A stretch of 64,000 bases of DNA. It comes from Pseudisothecium myosuroides. Taxonomy: Eukaryota; Streptophyta; Bryopsida; Hypnales; Lembophyllaceae. Numbering within the stretch: position 1 is the stretch's first letter; each line of letters opens with the position of its first letter. Positions 11,641 to 25,215 of the stretch are shown piece after piece. The stretch covers positions 50,001,724 to 50,065,723 of the forward strand of contig OX637287.1 of the NCBI GenBank assembly GCA_951799445.1, given 5' to 3'. The notes beneath the pieces are model-generated. The model searched no databases, had not been told where the DNA came from, and saw only the letters and a program-made list of their open reading frames with translations. A program made the position numbers and the translations under genes.

Positions 11641-13326
11641 TAAAACACCCCAAAGAATGTGGGTTTTTAGAATTGCAAGCTCCTAATTCTTTACTTTAGA
11701 GTAGGTTGTGTTTGAAAACTTGCAAATGATTATGTGAGAAGAATGGTTTGTTCAATAATTTTCTAGGAACTTTTGATTGAGGGGTGAAATTAGGCAATAT
11801 GGAAAAGGGACTATAATGTCTACCACCTCCCATTGAATCATGTGCTAGTAGAAGTCTAGTTTGTTATATGTGAGATCACGTATTGATGCAAGTAACTTTG
11901 TTGAACTCTATTTGGAATACCACATGATGCAATTGTGAATTGTATTTGTAAGAACATTGCAAATGATAGTACTTGTAATGACTCACATTACTACTAAGCT
12001 TTAAAATGTTATGAAGTCTAACCAAGGAGTGCAACATAGGGAGGTGCCTATCGTTCACATGTTTTCCTTGGTGTTGTGATCTATGTTTATAATGGAACTT
12101 CTATTGAATTGCTTTGAAAGTTATAGTTCTTGGATACTTATTGATCAATCTCCATTTGGGTTGGCTTGCCAAAAGCTTGTAGAGAGCTTGGTGGAGGCCC
12201 TTGAGAAATTTGTGTTGTGAGCCGTTTGGGACTATCTAAAATTTATGAATGTCCTTTGAAGTCTTGTGATGTGTATGGGTTGAGTAACGCTTGAGAGTAT
12301 TACATGTAATGCCAAATTGCTCTATTGAAATTGTATTGTAATGAATGTGAAATAATGTGTAGTGACCAATTTTATCTTGGTTCAAAGTTTAATGTTGATT
12401 CAAAGTATGGTGGGGTTAATGGATTTTCTTAGTGGAGAAATTTATTCTTCAAATCTAGATTGAGCAATTAATTCAACTTCTTGTGGAGATTGTACCTTGA
12501 ATTAGAATTGTGAATGAGACTAAAGACATTGTGGAACTTTGGAAACTTGGGGTCTACTTAATAAAATTTGTTCTTTTCTTTAGAGTTCCACTATTCATGT
12601 ACTTGGTCATTCTTGCTTGTATTTAGGAACAACCTTCCATTCTAGTGTTGTTAATATTTTGGAGCATGCACAAAATTAGATTTGTAATATTGAATAGGTT
12701 TAGGTTTCTTGAGAGTTGTCAATGCATTCACAATGAGGGAATTGTTGCTTATAGGGGTTTCCATTTGGTCATACTTTACCCTTTTATTGTTGGCATGATC
12801 ACCTTGTGTTTTTGTGAAGGTTTTAGGTTGTTGCCTAAGTGATGTGATTGGGGTTGTTATCAATATAGTATGCTCTTATGGACAGTTCTCTATGATTGAA
12901 TTCCCTTTAAATCCAATCAAAAATGATATGCAATTTTGTTGTAGTTAGGCTTCTTCTAAGTTGAGTTGTATTTATATCACTTGAATGGTGGTGGAGATTT
13001 GATTTGGTGAGCAATAATGAGGTGGATGTGATGTGTATACTTCTCATTGATATTGTCATTGATAGTTTCTAATAATTTGCTTGTAATGTTTGAAGACACT
13101 TGAATTTTGAGTTGGGTTTGGGCCATTTTCTTTTATTCTTTTGTGTATATATTCCGAGTTGTTAAATTTCGTTTCTCTTCAAAGTTCACCATCATTTGGT
13201 TTTAGAAGGTTGAGCACATGGTATAATCAATTTTGAACATGTTACTTTATTTAAGCACTAATACAAGGCAATTGTGGCAGATGAAAAGCAACTTCTAACA
13301 AGACTAGTTTTGGATCATTTGAAATT
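11641..13326. other. Intergenic upstream of the Roco gene
   Basis: AT-rich DNA without a supported gene. The short frames at 11,876-12,058 and 12,645-12,863 have no protein-like features. The promoter of the Roco gene must lie near the 3' end of this stretch, but no single TATA box is convincing. Confidence 0.55.
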
Positions 13327-16300
13327 ATGGCGGAACTAGAGTGTATGGATGGTCAACCTCTTTTATCGGCAACAAGACTTTATGAGGGTAATTCTCCTAT
13401 CATTTTAGGCCATCTTTCTATTGCACTACCATTTCTACTTTTATGAAGATATAATTATGTATATTCACTTTGAGGTATTTCTCAAGAAATATATGATTAT
13501 CATCCTACATCAGTCATTAGAGATGATTGTTAGTAAATGAATGCCACTACAAGTATACTCAAATGTCAATTTTATATGATTCTTGACAGCAAAAGAATAT
13601 TAATTATATGGAATAATTTTTTGCAGAAGGCATTACAAGTCTTGAGAGGGAGTTGGACACATACTCAAAACTTGTGGTGGCTTGTAATAAACGAGTGCAA
13701 ATGATGCATTTAGTAGCATTCAACAATGAGCAATGTCAATATCTTGTTGATACTCTCAAAGAGGTCACTAAAAGTTCAAGTACCTTTTTAAAGACCTCAC
13801 AAGGTGCACTCATTGGATCAGATGCACTTATGGAATTGGAAAAACATCTTTCAAGCTTCAAGCTACTCCTTGTGTTGGCTTCGGAAATTGAAAGATTTAT
13901 TGAAGGGTGTAGTAGAGATGCATGGGTACCAACTGCAATGATATTGACAAACTCGTCAAAGTTTGTTTCATCCACAGGATTTCATTTGGAGTTGTGCCGA
14001 GTTGCCTTGTCTAAAAAATGTGGAGCACCCGGAGGTTTAAACTTGAATCAAGTGGTAGACATCAACAATGATATAAATGAAATTGTCAAAACAAAGGCTT
14101 CAATGGACATGGAAGGCCTATTGAAGAAAATTTCATCGACTTTGCCTTCATTGCATGGAGATGAGAAGGATTTCGCACATTATTTGCTTCAAAGACTTCT
14201 AAGAGTGGCACCAATTCCAAGCATACCTTTACCAGAATCAAAATGGGATTTTTCTCGATATTTGACTTTGTTAAGTCGTATCTTTGAGAAGGTAAAACAA
14301 GAGAAGTCTATAGGCAAAGGGGCTTCAGCTACAGTTTTCAAAGCCATGCTGTTGGAAATGGAAGTTGCGGTAAAGGTTTTCTATGGTGAGAATAATCTAG
14401 AGTTCAAAAGAGAAGTTGATATTCTTGCAGGATTGTGCCATCCTAACATCACATCCATGTTTTGTTGCTCTCAAGACACACGGAAGTGTTGTATTGTCAT
14501 GGAATTGATGGATGGAGACCTCTATGCATTGATGCAACAAAGGCTCGAAATGAAGCATGGTTCTCCTCCATTCAATATTTGGGAAGCAATTGACCTAATG
14601 CACCAAATAGCGGAAGGGGGAAAGTACCTTCATGAGCAAGGTATTGTGCATAGGGACTTGAAGTCGTTCAACATTCTTGTCACAAGTGTGAAGACAATGG
14701 GTGTCGATTTGGAGCATATACAAGCCAAGGTGGCGGACTTTAATGTATCCAAAATCAAGAAAAATAGCACTACAAACTCAAAGCAAACAATGAATGTTGG
14801 AAGCAATAGATGGATGGCACCAGAATTGATACAACTTCCAAGAGTGGGCAATCAAATGAATGTAGGGATGAGCAATCAATCAGTTCCAAAGCATCCTCAC
14901 AAATGTGATATTTATAGTTTTGCAATGGTGTGCTATGAAATATTGACTGGAGAATTGCCATTTTCAACATATTCCAAGTCAAAGATGATGAAGGCAATGA
15001 TATTGGAGGGTGATCGGCCAAAGCTTCCTACTCATTGTCCTTCTAATCTAAGAGATTTAATTGAAAAATGTTGGAATCCAGAGCCAAGAAGTCGTCCAAC
15101 TTTTGATGATGTTTGTCGAGAGTTGAAGTATATGAAGTATTTACTAATGACAGGTTTGTATATGAACTGTCAAGGCTTTTATTTTCTTAAATTGTTTGAT
15201 GTTTTTGCTTTTTAAAGTAGTATGTGGATATATGGTTATAATTTCTTATTGTTCTTGACACAAATATATGATATTTACATCAAATGTTACTAGATTTTTT
15301 TGTTGGTTATTTGAATGTTTCACATTTTAGTGCATACTATTAGTGTTTGTTGCCCAATGACAAGTAAGATGAAATACTGGACACTATACTTGTTATGGCC
15401 AAATGGTTGTGATTTAAGACGTATCATAACTTTATAGGTTACAACCATTGTAAGATTTTGAAAGTAACTTCAATGCTTTGTAAATTGCAGGTAGCTCTTT
15501 TGCTTCCAAGGTATGCTTGCAGCCCACTCCTTAAAATTACAAGAATAATTTGAATATAGTTATGTATCTTAAAGTTCATGTGATTGTATTCCAAACATTG
15601 CTAAAAATGAATTTTAAGCTCCAAATGCATTGTAGACTTAGATACATGTTCATGCTAAGCAAATCATAGACATATACTTGGGTTTAACATCTTTATATGG
15701 AAAATAATTATCATTTTTTGTATAAAATTGTAGATTCAAGACATTTCTGAAAAGTGGCAAATGGAAAGTGGCTCCAACCTTTCATTGAAGGTTAAAAGTG
15801 ATAGATTGGAGGATATCCACAAGATTGATGATCAATTTTCAAATATTTCTATTGCTATGGGGAAGCCCGCAAAAGTTGGAAGAACAACAAACAAGTCTAT
15901 AGATGCATTGGGGGACTTCAACAAGGCTGATGAACTTCAACCAAATGATGCCTTCACCTTGAAGAATTGTGGGGAAGCTAAGAGAATGATGAGCAAGTAT
16001 GTAGATGCATTGGAGACAACAAGGGAGGAGCATTTGCCTTTCCATGAAGGACAACAAGAGTCAAAATTGGCACTCTTCCTCTCTTCCTTACCTAAAGATG
16101 AACATTGGCTCACAAAGGTGGTTTTTGAAAAAGACTCGAAAGTTGTACTTAACTTTGGACTATCCAAGAGTTTTACATTCTTTTCCAGTACAAGCTTGCA
16201 CGTAGATCATCATGAGTTCCTAGAAGCAGTTGCTTCATCGAAAGTTGCATTTTGTGATGGATTGGAGATAAATATACGGGGGGAGGAATCTTGCAAACAC

Positions 16301-19300
16301 ATGGAAGCATTTTGTGACGCACTCCGCCAGTCTGACAATGATATAAGAAAACTTGATATTCATTGTAATGGCGGGTCTTTGATCCGGTTTGCCAAGTGTG
16401 TCTCAAGTGTGGTTCTAGGGAATGATGATATTAAAGATCTCTGCCTTGGTTTTTATTGTGTAAGTGGGGTAATGGGAAAAGTGGAGGCTAAAGAGTTTAT
16501 GGCTAATATTGCTTCACCCTACAATCTTCGAATCCTCAAATCATTACTATTCAATTATGTAGAGTTCGATGGAGAGGGAATGGAGCAATTGTTTGAGCCC
16601 TTCAAAAGCCCTCGTAGTGTACTAGAAATATTGGGATTTTTTTCATTGACTTCAGATGTGCAGCTCAAGCATATAAGTGGCATGCTTGCCACAAGCACAT
16701 CCCTAAAGACACTCTTCATTTATCCTTTTGGGAAGGTGCTCATGAGAGGATACACTAGATTAGCAGCTGCATTGTGTCACAACAAATCTCTAACTGCCCT
16801 AGTATGCGAGATTCATAGTAGCATGGAGTTGGAGGCATTGTTGGATCCATTGTTGCTTGATTACTACAATGTCCAACGCAATACCACCCTCACCAAGCTA
16901 GAGTTACATGGAAGCATTGAAGGGAAAGAAGGAATAGAAATCCTAGTTTACATGCTTCGCACCAACTCATCTTTGTTGGAATTAAAGTTCTTTCAACTAC
17001 ATGATTTATGTGAGGGTAACCCCCAAGGGTTGGATCATGTTTTGGCAATCTTGGAGGCCCTAAAGACCAACAAATCTTTGAGAAGAGTTGATTTCTCTTC
17101 GTGTACTGCAGTTAGAGGTTACAAAGTGCTTGGAGCTATGATGGACTTGCTATTTGAGAATCATTGCATTGAAGACATTGGCTTAAGCGGCACACATATG
17201 GAGGAGTCCGGTGATGCAGAATTTGTACATTCGGCATTATCAAAGAGAAATGAAATGAAATTATGGAATATTGCGCAAGGCATGGCTAATGTGAATCCAA
17301 CATCTAGTCGAGTGTTTTTGTGTGGAGATCTATATGCTGGTAAGTAGTACTATGTGTTCAAGTTCTGCTTATAGATATGTCATTGTTGATAATCCTCTAT
17401 TGAGTTCCAAATCGAATTAAATACTAATAGAATGTGAATACAAATTTCATAAAATGAACTTGTAGTTGTTATCAATTCTTTGACATTTGTATGGAGCTCT
17501 TTTAGGTGATTTTTATTACAGTCAAGGTCTAATGTTCAAATAAAATTTGATATTTTAAGGAAGTTTGTTGGATATGACTTAATCATGAATGTAAATAATG
17601 TTTCATGTGACTCCAATTGATATTGCAAAAGCTTATAAGGTTGTTTTGAGCTTGAGACCCTTTAGAATTCACTTGCAAAGGATTACATTTTCATTTGAAT
17701 AAATCTATTTGTTTGGTTGGATAGGTATGTAGAGTTGGGGACAAAGAGATCCATTCCTCATTGAGACACTTCCCCACAAAGTCAATACTTCACTAAATAG
17801 TACAACTCTCTACATTTTCTGAAAGCTATGAAAGAGAGACAAAAGGTACCATATTTTGAGGTGTATTAAACAGATAGAAATAAAAGTATAAAGAATTAGA
17901 GATAATAATTTAAAATTATGGTTAGAAGGCTCCAAAAGTTTTTAAAAATCCACCATCAATCTACAACTAATTTGATACTAATCCATTCTCGCTCTCCAAG
18001 ATGCCCGCTTGATTTAAGGCACTTTTAGGTTCTAAATAGCAAATTAGGGTCAAAACAATGTTGTTGGATGTTAATGAGTATTGTACATTCCTTGGGAATT
18101 GTAGGTGAAAAATTGTGCTTGTCAAAGATTAAAAGGATGGTAGGGCAATTGCTTACACTTTAAATTTTAATACATTTCTTCCCCTATCTCAGCTTTCATA
18201 ATATATATGAAGTTAGTTTTCAATGTGGTGGAGAATTGATTTTGTGGGAACGGTCCAAGTGAGGACTAGACTTTTTGTCCCCACTCTATCTTAATTGAAA
18301 ATTTTGAATTATAGTATTTTGATGAACGAATGATGGTTAGTTGGTTACAAGGTGATTGATTCCTTTGGCAACACTATCACCAAAAACATGGTGCTCTTGT
18401 AAATAATATTGAAATTACAAGATACATGTTGAAACATTTAAATGACTTTGGTTGATGTTTTTCTTATTTATGAAGAAGTTTTAGCTTTTTTTTATGTCTT
18501 TTTTGCCTCTCCTTCTTTCCTTTAATTCAGTGTGCTCTTTTGAAATCAGTTTTTTTGTTTTTTTAGATTTGCATTCTAGAATTCTACTACATTCAATTCA
18601 CTTTTCTAGTATTTTATCGATTATCACATGCCGAGGAATTTGTACTTTCTCTTCATTAGATTTTAAGACAACTACCTTTTAAGTAATGGTTGAAAGTAGT
18701 TGCGTTTGAGATTTGAAGCCCCATGATCTTACAATCAAAGGGGACTAATCACTCTATATTCTTAAGTAACAATATTACATGAAGTTATTGAACTAAACCA
18801 ATGGATGGATTCATGACTTGAAATTCAAAATACCTAGAGATGAAGTTTTGCATATGTAAAGAATATCATGATGAAATGTTCACCTCAACTTGCCTTTTGA
18901 ATGTCATCTACATCATTTGCTCAATTTGTAAAAATTTGATATCCATCAGTCCTTTGTTGACCCAAATTTGTTTCTGTATAGGAAAGACAAGATTGCGAAT
19001 GTCTATTAAGCAATGGCAAAAGTTTCAAGAAAATGCGAAAGTTCAAAACACTTCAAGATGGAGAAAGGGAATGCAGAGTGGACTTAAAGTGTTCAAGACA
19101 CCGAAAGTGCCTACAAAGGAGGTGCTTCTTGAACGTACTCATGGCATTGAAGTTGACAACATGTTATGTGATGGCATTGGCATTACCATCTGGGACATGG
19201 CTGGTCAAACGGACTATCACTCTTTCCACGAGTTGGTGATGTCCAATCTTTCTGCTGATGGAAGTTGTTCCATGTTTTTGCTCATGTGCAATCCCATGGA

Positions 19301-21943
19301 GCAATCTATTCTCTTTGAAGCACGTAGCCTTCAAAGTGTGAAAGAGGAACTTGCATATTGGTTGCGATTCATTGCTTCCAACACCCGGCGATCTCATTCC
19401 TATCGCCCGCATGTGTCAATAGTTATGACACACTTTGATTATTGGAAGGACAACCTTGAATTTGCAACACGCATTGAAGACGTGGTTAAGGAGTTGAAAT
19501 CTCAATTTGAAGAGGTCCTCGCATTTGATGAAGACAAGGTTGTATTCATGGTTGATGGCACGGATTTCTCCCATGCTGGTCATGTGTTTGATTTCATCAA
19601 ATCTCATTTGATAGACTTGTTGGGAAAATTGCCCAAAACCATTGGTGCATGTGAAGAAGTGCAACTTCGTGTAGCGGAGTGGAATGCAAACCAATCAAAC
19701 CCTCGTTTGTTGAAGTGGGATGCCTTTTGTGAAAACATGTGCAAGGATGTGAAGGACTTCAATAATGTCAACCATGAGCTTTCCAAGAGAAGGAAGGTGT
19801 TTGTTGCTCTATCATTGAATGATGGGGGCCACATCATCTACAATGAGAATGCAGGAGTTGTCATTACAGATCCTCATTGGTTTTGTCATGACATCATAGG
19901 AAAATTCCTCTACCAATGTGCCAACAAGAATCGGAAGTTGAGGATGGTTTCGCCGAATGGGATCATATTAGTTGACCATGTGAAGCGTTCTATATTGGGT
20001 CTTATCAAAGACCAAGGAGGCACCAATGAGAAGTTTGATGATATCTTGGGCATGATGAAGAAGCTCAATATATGTTATGAACAAGATCCTATGAGAATTA
20101 TGCTACCATCCTTTTTAAACAACCATAGAATTTTGGGTTGGTCTCAAAACAATGAATCATCCAGCTTCAAGTATATTGGGAGAAGATTGTCTTGCAAGGA
20201 TGGAATGAAGACAATGTTAACCCCTGGATTTTTCACCCGATTGCAGGTTGAACTTGTACAATGCTTTAATGTTTCTTTGTTTAAAAAATTGTTGTTGGTA
20301 TTTGCCATTTCAAAATAATGTTGGTGCCATATTATTAGAATCATGTGCAATCTCTTTGAAATGGAACACTTAATGGTTGATGATTTGAATATATAATGAA
20401 TTTTTCCTTGTTTGTTTCCAATGACAATTCATACTACACTTTCTTCTTATACATTTTTTATTCCAATGTGAGGTTTCAAATCCATGGTGTAGATGAATAT
20501 GAATTTCACATTGTGACTTTGGTCCTTTGTTTAATGCAATTCCTTTGTCAATATGTTGTTTAGGTTTCTTTCTTCAAAATGCTCCCAAGCAACAACGGTC
20601 AAGATACTTATGAAGTATTTCCAGAGATTATCAAATTCATTAGTGATGGCATTGAGGTCATTCTTCAATTCAATGATGGTGATATTGACATCCTTTTGCG
20701 ATCGTATCAACCTAAAGACCAAGTATTGGTATTCCTTGATATGCGCATTATTGAACACATCAAATATCTTCAAGGAGATCCCACCTTGGGTTGTCTTGGA
20801 GTCCACCTTATTGAACACATTTTGCGACCCAAGTGTGTTGAGAGGTTATCTAGTCCTAAGGATCGCAAAAATCAACATGTTCATGTAAAGGACTTAGGCT
20901 TGGAGGTTGTGAGAAGTGGTGTCGGTGCTACTCACAATTGGAAGCCATGTGAAGGTTTGGGCGTTGGATTCGACAAGGTGAGCACATTATTGGGAAGCTT
21001 GGCGTGGAAAGATCTATTAGAAAGGCGGTCACGTGACCTTCAAAAATATCACAAGGAAGTTCAATCTTTGGGCAAGTGGACTAGAGATGGTCCTTCTTAC
21101 TACAAAGATGAGAAGGGTGATATATCAATCCCTTCATTTTGGCAAAGGTCTCGGAATCTCTTGTATGGGCCTTTGGATGTGAAGTTAGACAACATCATCA
21201 GGGTTCAATATGAATATCAAGAAGAAGTCATGTCCAAATTGGATGAGTTGATGCGATCCATCCAAAATTTGGAAGATGGCATTCAGATCATGCAAAGGGA
21301 CTTGATGCCCGAAGTGTGTTTAAGAATGGATGATTTGTTGGGATTCTCAGTGGAAATGCGAAAGATACAAATTCCGAAATTGGTGTATCTTTGTGAGACT
21401 GGAAGTCATAAGCTTTTGACTCAGTTTGTACCTGGCCTCGCTGGAATCCAACTTCACCTCATGTGTGAAAGCATGTATGGATTCCATGAGGTTGCCAATC
21501 AAAATGGTTGTGTGGTCAATTTTGGAACGGAAGGCACAAGAAGATTTCTTGGGATGTTAGCTTGTGGGTTGAAGATAGCCACCATATTGACAAAAATTGG
21601 TGCCTATGTTACTTGTGGGATGGGCTCCATGGTACCCGATTTGAGTGATGGTTGCAACTTTGCCGCCTTGATTCTTGACACATCTGGAGTTTTAGACTAT
21701 CAAATTCCCATGGCAACTTTGGAGTCCTTGCCAGAAGAAGAGAGGAAATTTTCAAGGATTTCCACCATTGACACTTCCGAAGCACAGCAGTGGTTGTGCG
21801 ATTTTTTGGAGCCACGATGTCTAAATCAGAGAGAGTTTTATGAGAACTTCAAATTGAACAAGGTCACATACTTGATGGGAAGAAGATCAGTAGCTTGGAT
21901 TTGTGATAAGTGCAAGTTCAAGCAACGTGATCTATTGCACTAG
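13327..21943 (+). CDS. Roco-family kinase: helical domain-kinase-TPR-LRR-Roc-COR
   Basis: Six exons join in phase: 13,327-13,387; 13,627-15,153; 15,491-15,510; 15,734-17,339; 18,982-20,246; 20,564-21,943. They total 5,859 nt, 1,952 residues, with no stop. Residues about 20-230 are helical and resemble the N-terminal bundle of plant MLKL-like kinases. The kinase (about 245-520) has GKGASATV, the VAVK lysine, HRDLK and a SNRWMAPE activation-loop end, but DFN in place of DFG near 391. A single degenerate TPR (SIDALGDFNKADELQPNDAF) follows near 575-620, then ribonuclease-inhibitor-type LRRs to about 1,050. The Roc GTPase P-loop GDLYAGKT is split by the 1.6-kb intron. DMAGQ is near 1,142, and THFD probably replaces the TKxD guanine-specificity motif. 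A COR domain and a Cys-containing tail (WICDKCKFKQ) close the protein. Known Roco proteins are GTPases that dimerise through COR and often signal in stress or immunity. The function here is inferred only. Confidence 0.93.
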
Positions 21944-22960
21944 AATGTTGTTTATTGAATATTTCGTGGAAGTAATAAACAATGATGTGGTTGGTGATAT
22001 AGCATGCACCAAATGGGTGATTTTGGTTATCGTGAATGAAGGCAATTGCATTAGCTACTTCAACTATTTCTTATCACATGTTGTTGGTCAATACACTTTC
22101 TGCCTAAACCTTTTTTCAATTGTACTTCTAATGGGTCCCAAATTCAAATCTAAGGTACATAAGACTATTATGCAATTTAGATAGTTTGTTTATACTTATC
22201 AAATTAAGCAAACTATTTTGAAACAACTCATGATTAGATGTCGCCCTAACCATTAGTGGAGGGTGATACATAGTAGTGTTCTTTTTGACCTAGAAAAACA
22301 AGTTTGAAGCTAAAAGTTGAGATTTGAGGTCATCTACAAGGATTACATAAGTTGAGTAAATAATTTTCTTAAAAGTGTGCTATCTTTGTGTGAGCCAAGG
22401 GGCTGTAGAATTATTTTCTTAACGATATACCTACTTGATTAGAAAGACATATAATTGATAAAGTGACCATTCTTTATTTTTTTTGTTTGAATTTCTTTTT
22501 AAAGATAGTTTCCATAGTTTAGGTATAAGTTTAGAAAACTTATTTTTGTAGATTGCATTTTAAGCAGTCCATTATTTATAGTGTTCTACTAATTTTTCAT
22601 CTTTTTTCTTAATTTTTAATGTTTTTTTCCAATAGTTGTGTGCCTTTTGTCCAAGAACTTTGCCTTTTCAAATAGCATTTGATTTACCATCCAAATTTTT
22701 CTCATGAGCAATGTCATCAATATGAAATTTAAAATCTATGATTTGGAAGATCTTGACATGTTAGCTAAATCTTATACTAGGATCACAAGTTTTTAACCAA
22801 CTTAGACTATGCTTTATAAAGTATTTGGTGCATAATTGAACTATGATCATGAGATTAGACTTCTTATTTTCATAAAGTTGGTTTCCATTTTTATACATAC
22901 AATCACTAACCATACAATGAGGGATGTGTTTGACAAATTTGGTTTGAAGAGGCATTTTGT
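21716..22960 (+). repeat. Source copy of a segmental duplication (Roco 3' end and flank)
   Basis: From the last ~225 bp of the Roco coding region through about 1 kb of 3' flank, this sequence matches 30,906-32,965. Landmarks are GGAGTCCTTGCCAGAAGAAG, TGTCGCCCTA..CATT, CTTGACATGTT.GCT and GATCATGAGATTAGA. Similarity is lost after GGTTTGAAGA. The two copies differ by many substitutions and by a 0.93-kb insertion present only in the second copy. Confidence 0.85.
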
Positions 22961-24330
22961 GGTCATTTTATCAAATTTGCAAACATGATCCAATGAATGG
23001 AGTTGCATTTGACACAATCATGTGGATAAGAAATGTGTGCAATTGTTCATTGGAGCACCAACATTGCTTTCATTGTGTTTGAAATGAAGGCATGTATTGT
23101 CAAATGAATCAATAATCTTATACATACATAAGTTTGTGTTTTCACATACGTCAAACATTTGATGCAAGTTAAATTTACAATCCATTGCTTATAAAAAGTT
23201 CCATGCTTTTTGTGAAATTGTAGGATTGTATAATTTTAGTATCAAACTTTCATTTGATGATGACATTCAATAAATTGAAGAGCATTTGGAAGGTTATTAT
23301 AAGGTGCAAAAGTTCAAAAATGAAGAATTAATTAATGATTTTCAAATAAAATTATTGTATAAATGCTTTCTTGATCATTTTTTCCTCAGTATCTATTTTA
23401 TAAGTTGATTAGCACTTTAAAATTTAATTTCTATATTATACTTTGAATCCTTAAGCATTCCATTTCTTTATCATTAGGCAATGCCAAGAGCGAGGGTAAT
23501 AATAATTTTAGTTACTTACAAAGCTCATTTGATTATTATTGGACAAGTTCAAGAAATTGTGAATTGGTCTTAAAAGTAGCATAGATTAAAATATAGAAAA
23601 TGCATTTTAATCTTTGGATGTCAAAATTTGGAAATTACTAGAAGTAATATAGATGGTGTAATATGAGGAGATAGGTATTAAAACGAAAATAGGGTATGTT
23701 CTAAGATGGAATAGTACACAAATATTAAAAGTAACTAAGGATCCCTTCTATTCAATTATTGAGACTACTACTAGTTTATTTAGGGATCATGTAGGTGAGC
23801 AAGTAGGCGAGAGACTTGATTGTCTCCATTTTTGACACGTGGCACATTGTGGATGATAGAATGTATGAGAGACTATGATATAGTTAAGTTAACCTTAAAT
23901 TGCTACATGATTTTTCCTTATCCTAAGTACGGATCCTCTTTGTAATGTAAGATGTTGAATTCTTCTTTTTATTGAAAAAACTATAATTTTTGGACCACCT
24001 TTCAGTGAACATTGAGAATTTTCTTAGTATGAATTTATATAATAATATGGTAGAAAAAAAAGATGATTTCAAAAATAATACCCCCCCAAAAAATACCCAC
24101 TTAATGCATATAATTGATGAAAACAAGGCACAAGGCCCCCTCAAGTGCAAGGTGACAAGTACTTATAAATTCTTTCATTGAACAATTCAAGGTTGTAATG
24201 TCAAATACATTGTCGTGCTATCTAATACACATCTGTCATATTGACATGAATCCATGTTTGTCTAATTAGTAGACACTTAAAATGTATTAAGAACAATTAA
24301 GATTGTTTGGGAATATATCTAGAATATTTG
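22961..24330. other. AT-rich intergenic, nothing recognised
   Basis: No gene, RNA or mobile-element structure was found. Homopolymers and short frames (for example 23,923-24,181 on both strands) lack codon bias or motifs. Confidence 0.6.
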
Positions 24331-24334
24331 AATG

Positions 24335-24568
24335 TATTCTATAAGTATGTCTAAATATTGGAACTACAAGAAACAGGGTGGTATTAAGTGCAATATTTAG
24401 TCAAAATCTGCATATTCTATGAGTATGTCTAAATACTAGAACTACAAGAAACAGGGTGGTATTAAGTGCAATATTTAGTCAAAATCTGCATATTCTATGA
24501 GTATGTCTAAATACTAGAACTACAAGAAACAGGGTGGTATTAAGTGCAATATTTAGTCAGAATCTACA
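24335..24568. repeat. 78-bp tandem repeat, three copies
   Basis: Units begin TATTCTATRAGTATGTCTAA at 24,335, 24,413 and 24,491, a period of exactly 78 bp, and include CAGGGTGGTATTAAGTGCAA. Copies two and three are almost identical and the first differs at a few bases, so the expansion is recent. The period is a multiple of three, but each copy has stops in all frames that I checked on the + strand. Confidence 0.93.
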
Positions 24569-24634
24569 TAACCAAAGGTCAATTGTTTTGTAGAAAACTT
24601 AGTAGAAAAACATGTATTTAGGATTTATTTTAAA

Positions 24635-25215
24635 ATACCTTTACTAAAATCCTACATCATGTCAATTCAATTGATTATTGCATGTCTATCTAGCATTCTA
24701 AAAGGCCATGGGATTTGAATCCCTCACCTAATGGTTGGTAATAGGAAACCTTACTTGAAAAACCAGTTAGTACCATGTGTCTAGGGCTTATGTTAAAATA
24801 CCTTTACCAAAACCCTACATCAAGTCAATTCAATTGATTATTGCATGTCTATCTAGCATTCCAAAAAGACAATATTAACTACCAAAAAACTAAAATTGCA
24901 AGCCATGGAGTTTGAACCCCTCACCTAATGATTGGTAGTAAGAAACCTTAGTACCTTGCTACATCCTGCTTCCTTTGAGAAATCAAAGAATTTTTTGAAA
25001 TTTAAATGACGTGAGATATCTAGTAACTAGTGAACAAAGAGGACAAAATTTTAATAATCTAATGACCAATTAGCATTGTGGATTTGAATTATACTTATTA
25101 TACCCAATCAACTTGATCTTTTAGTAATGAGTGACCAAAGAGGACAAACTTTTAGTAATGTAACAATTGATAAGCATTGAAGACTTACAACATACTTATT
25201 ATTATACGCATCCAA
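24635..25215. repeat. Two pairs of local direct repeats, the first with a tRNA T-arm-like end
   Basis: The text ATACCTTTACTAAAATCCTA, then TCAATTCAATTGATTATTGC and a GGGATTTGAATCCCTCACCT end, occurs at about 24,635-24,760 and again at about 24,790-24,955. The second copy holds a ~40-bp insertion. GGGATTTGAATCCC has the shape of a tRNA T-arm, so a SINE-like origin is possible but unproven: no A box, tail or target duplication was found. A second pair (GTGA.CAAAGAGGACAAA..TTTTA.TAAT) lies at about 25,030-25,115 and 25,128-25,215. Confidence 0.55.

Noticed and set aside
20531..20818. A - strand frame opposite the last Roco exon
   Set aside because: It is a shadow of the COR-coding exon, which is required for the phase-consistent Roco gene.
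24700..24925. tRNA genes suggested by GGGATTTGAATCCC
   Set aside because: No acceptor stem, D-arm or anticodon arm can be placed around the T-arm-like text in either copy.
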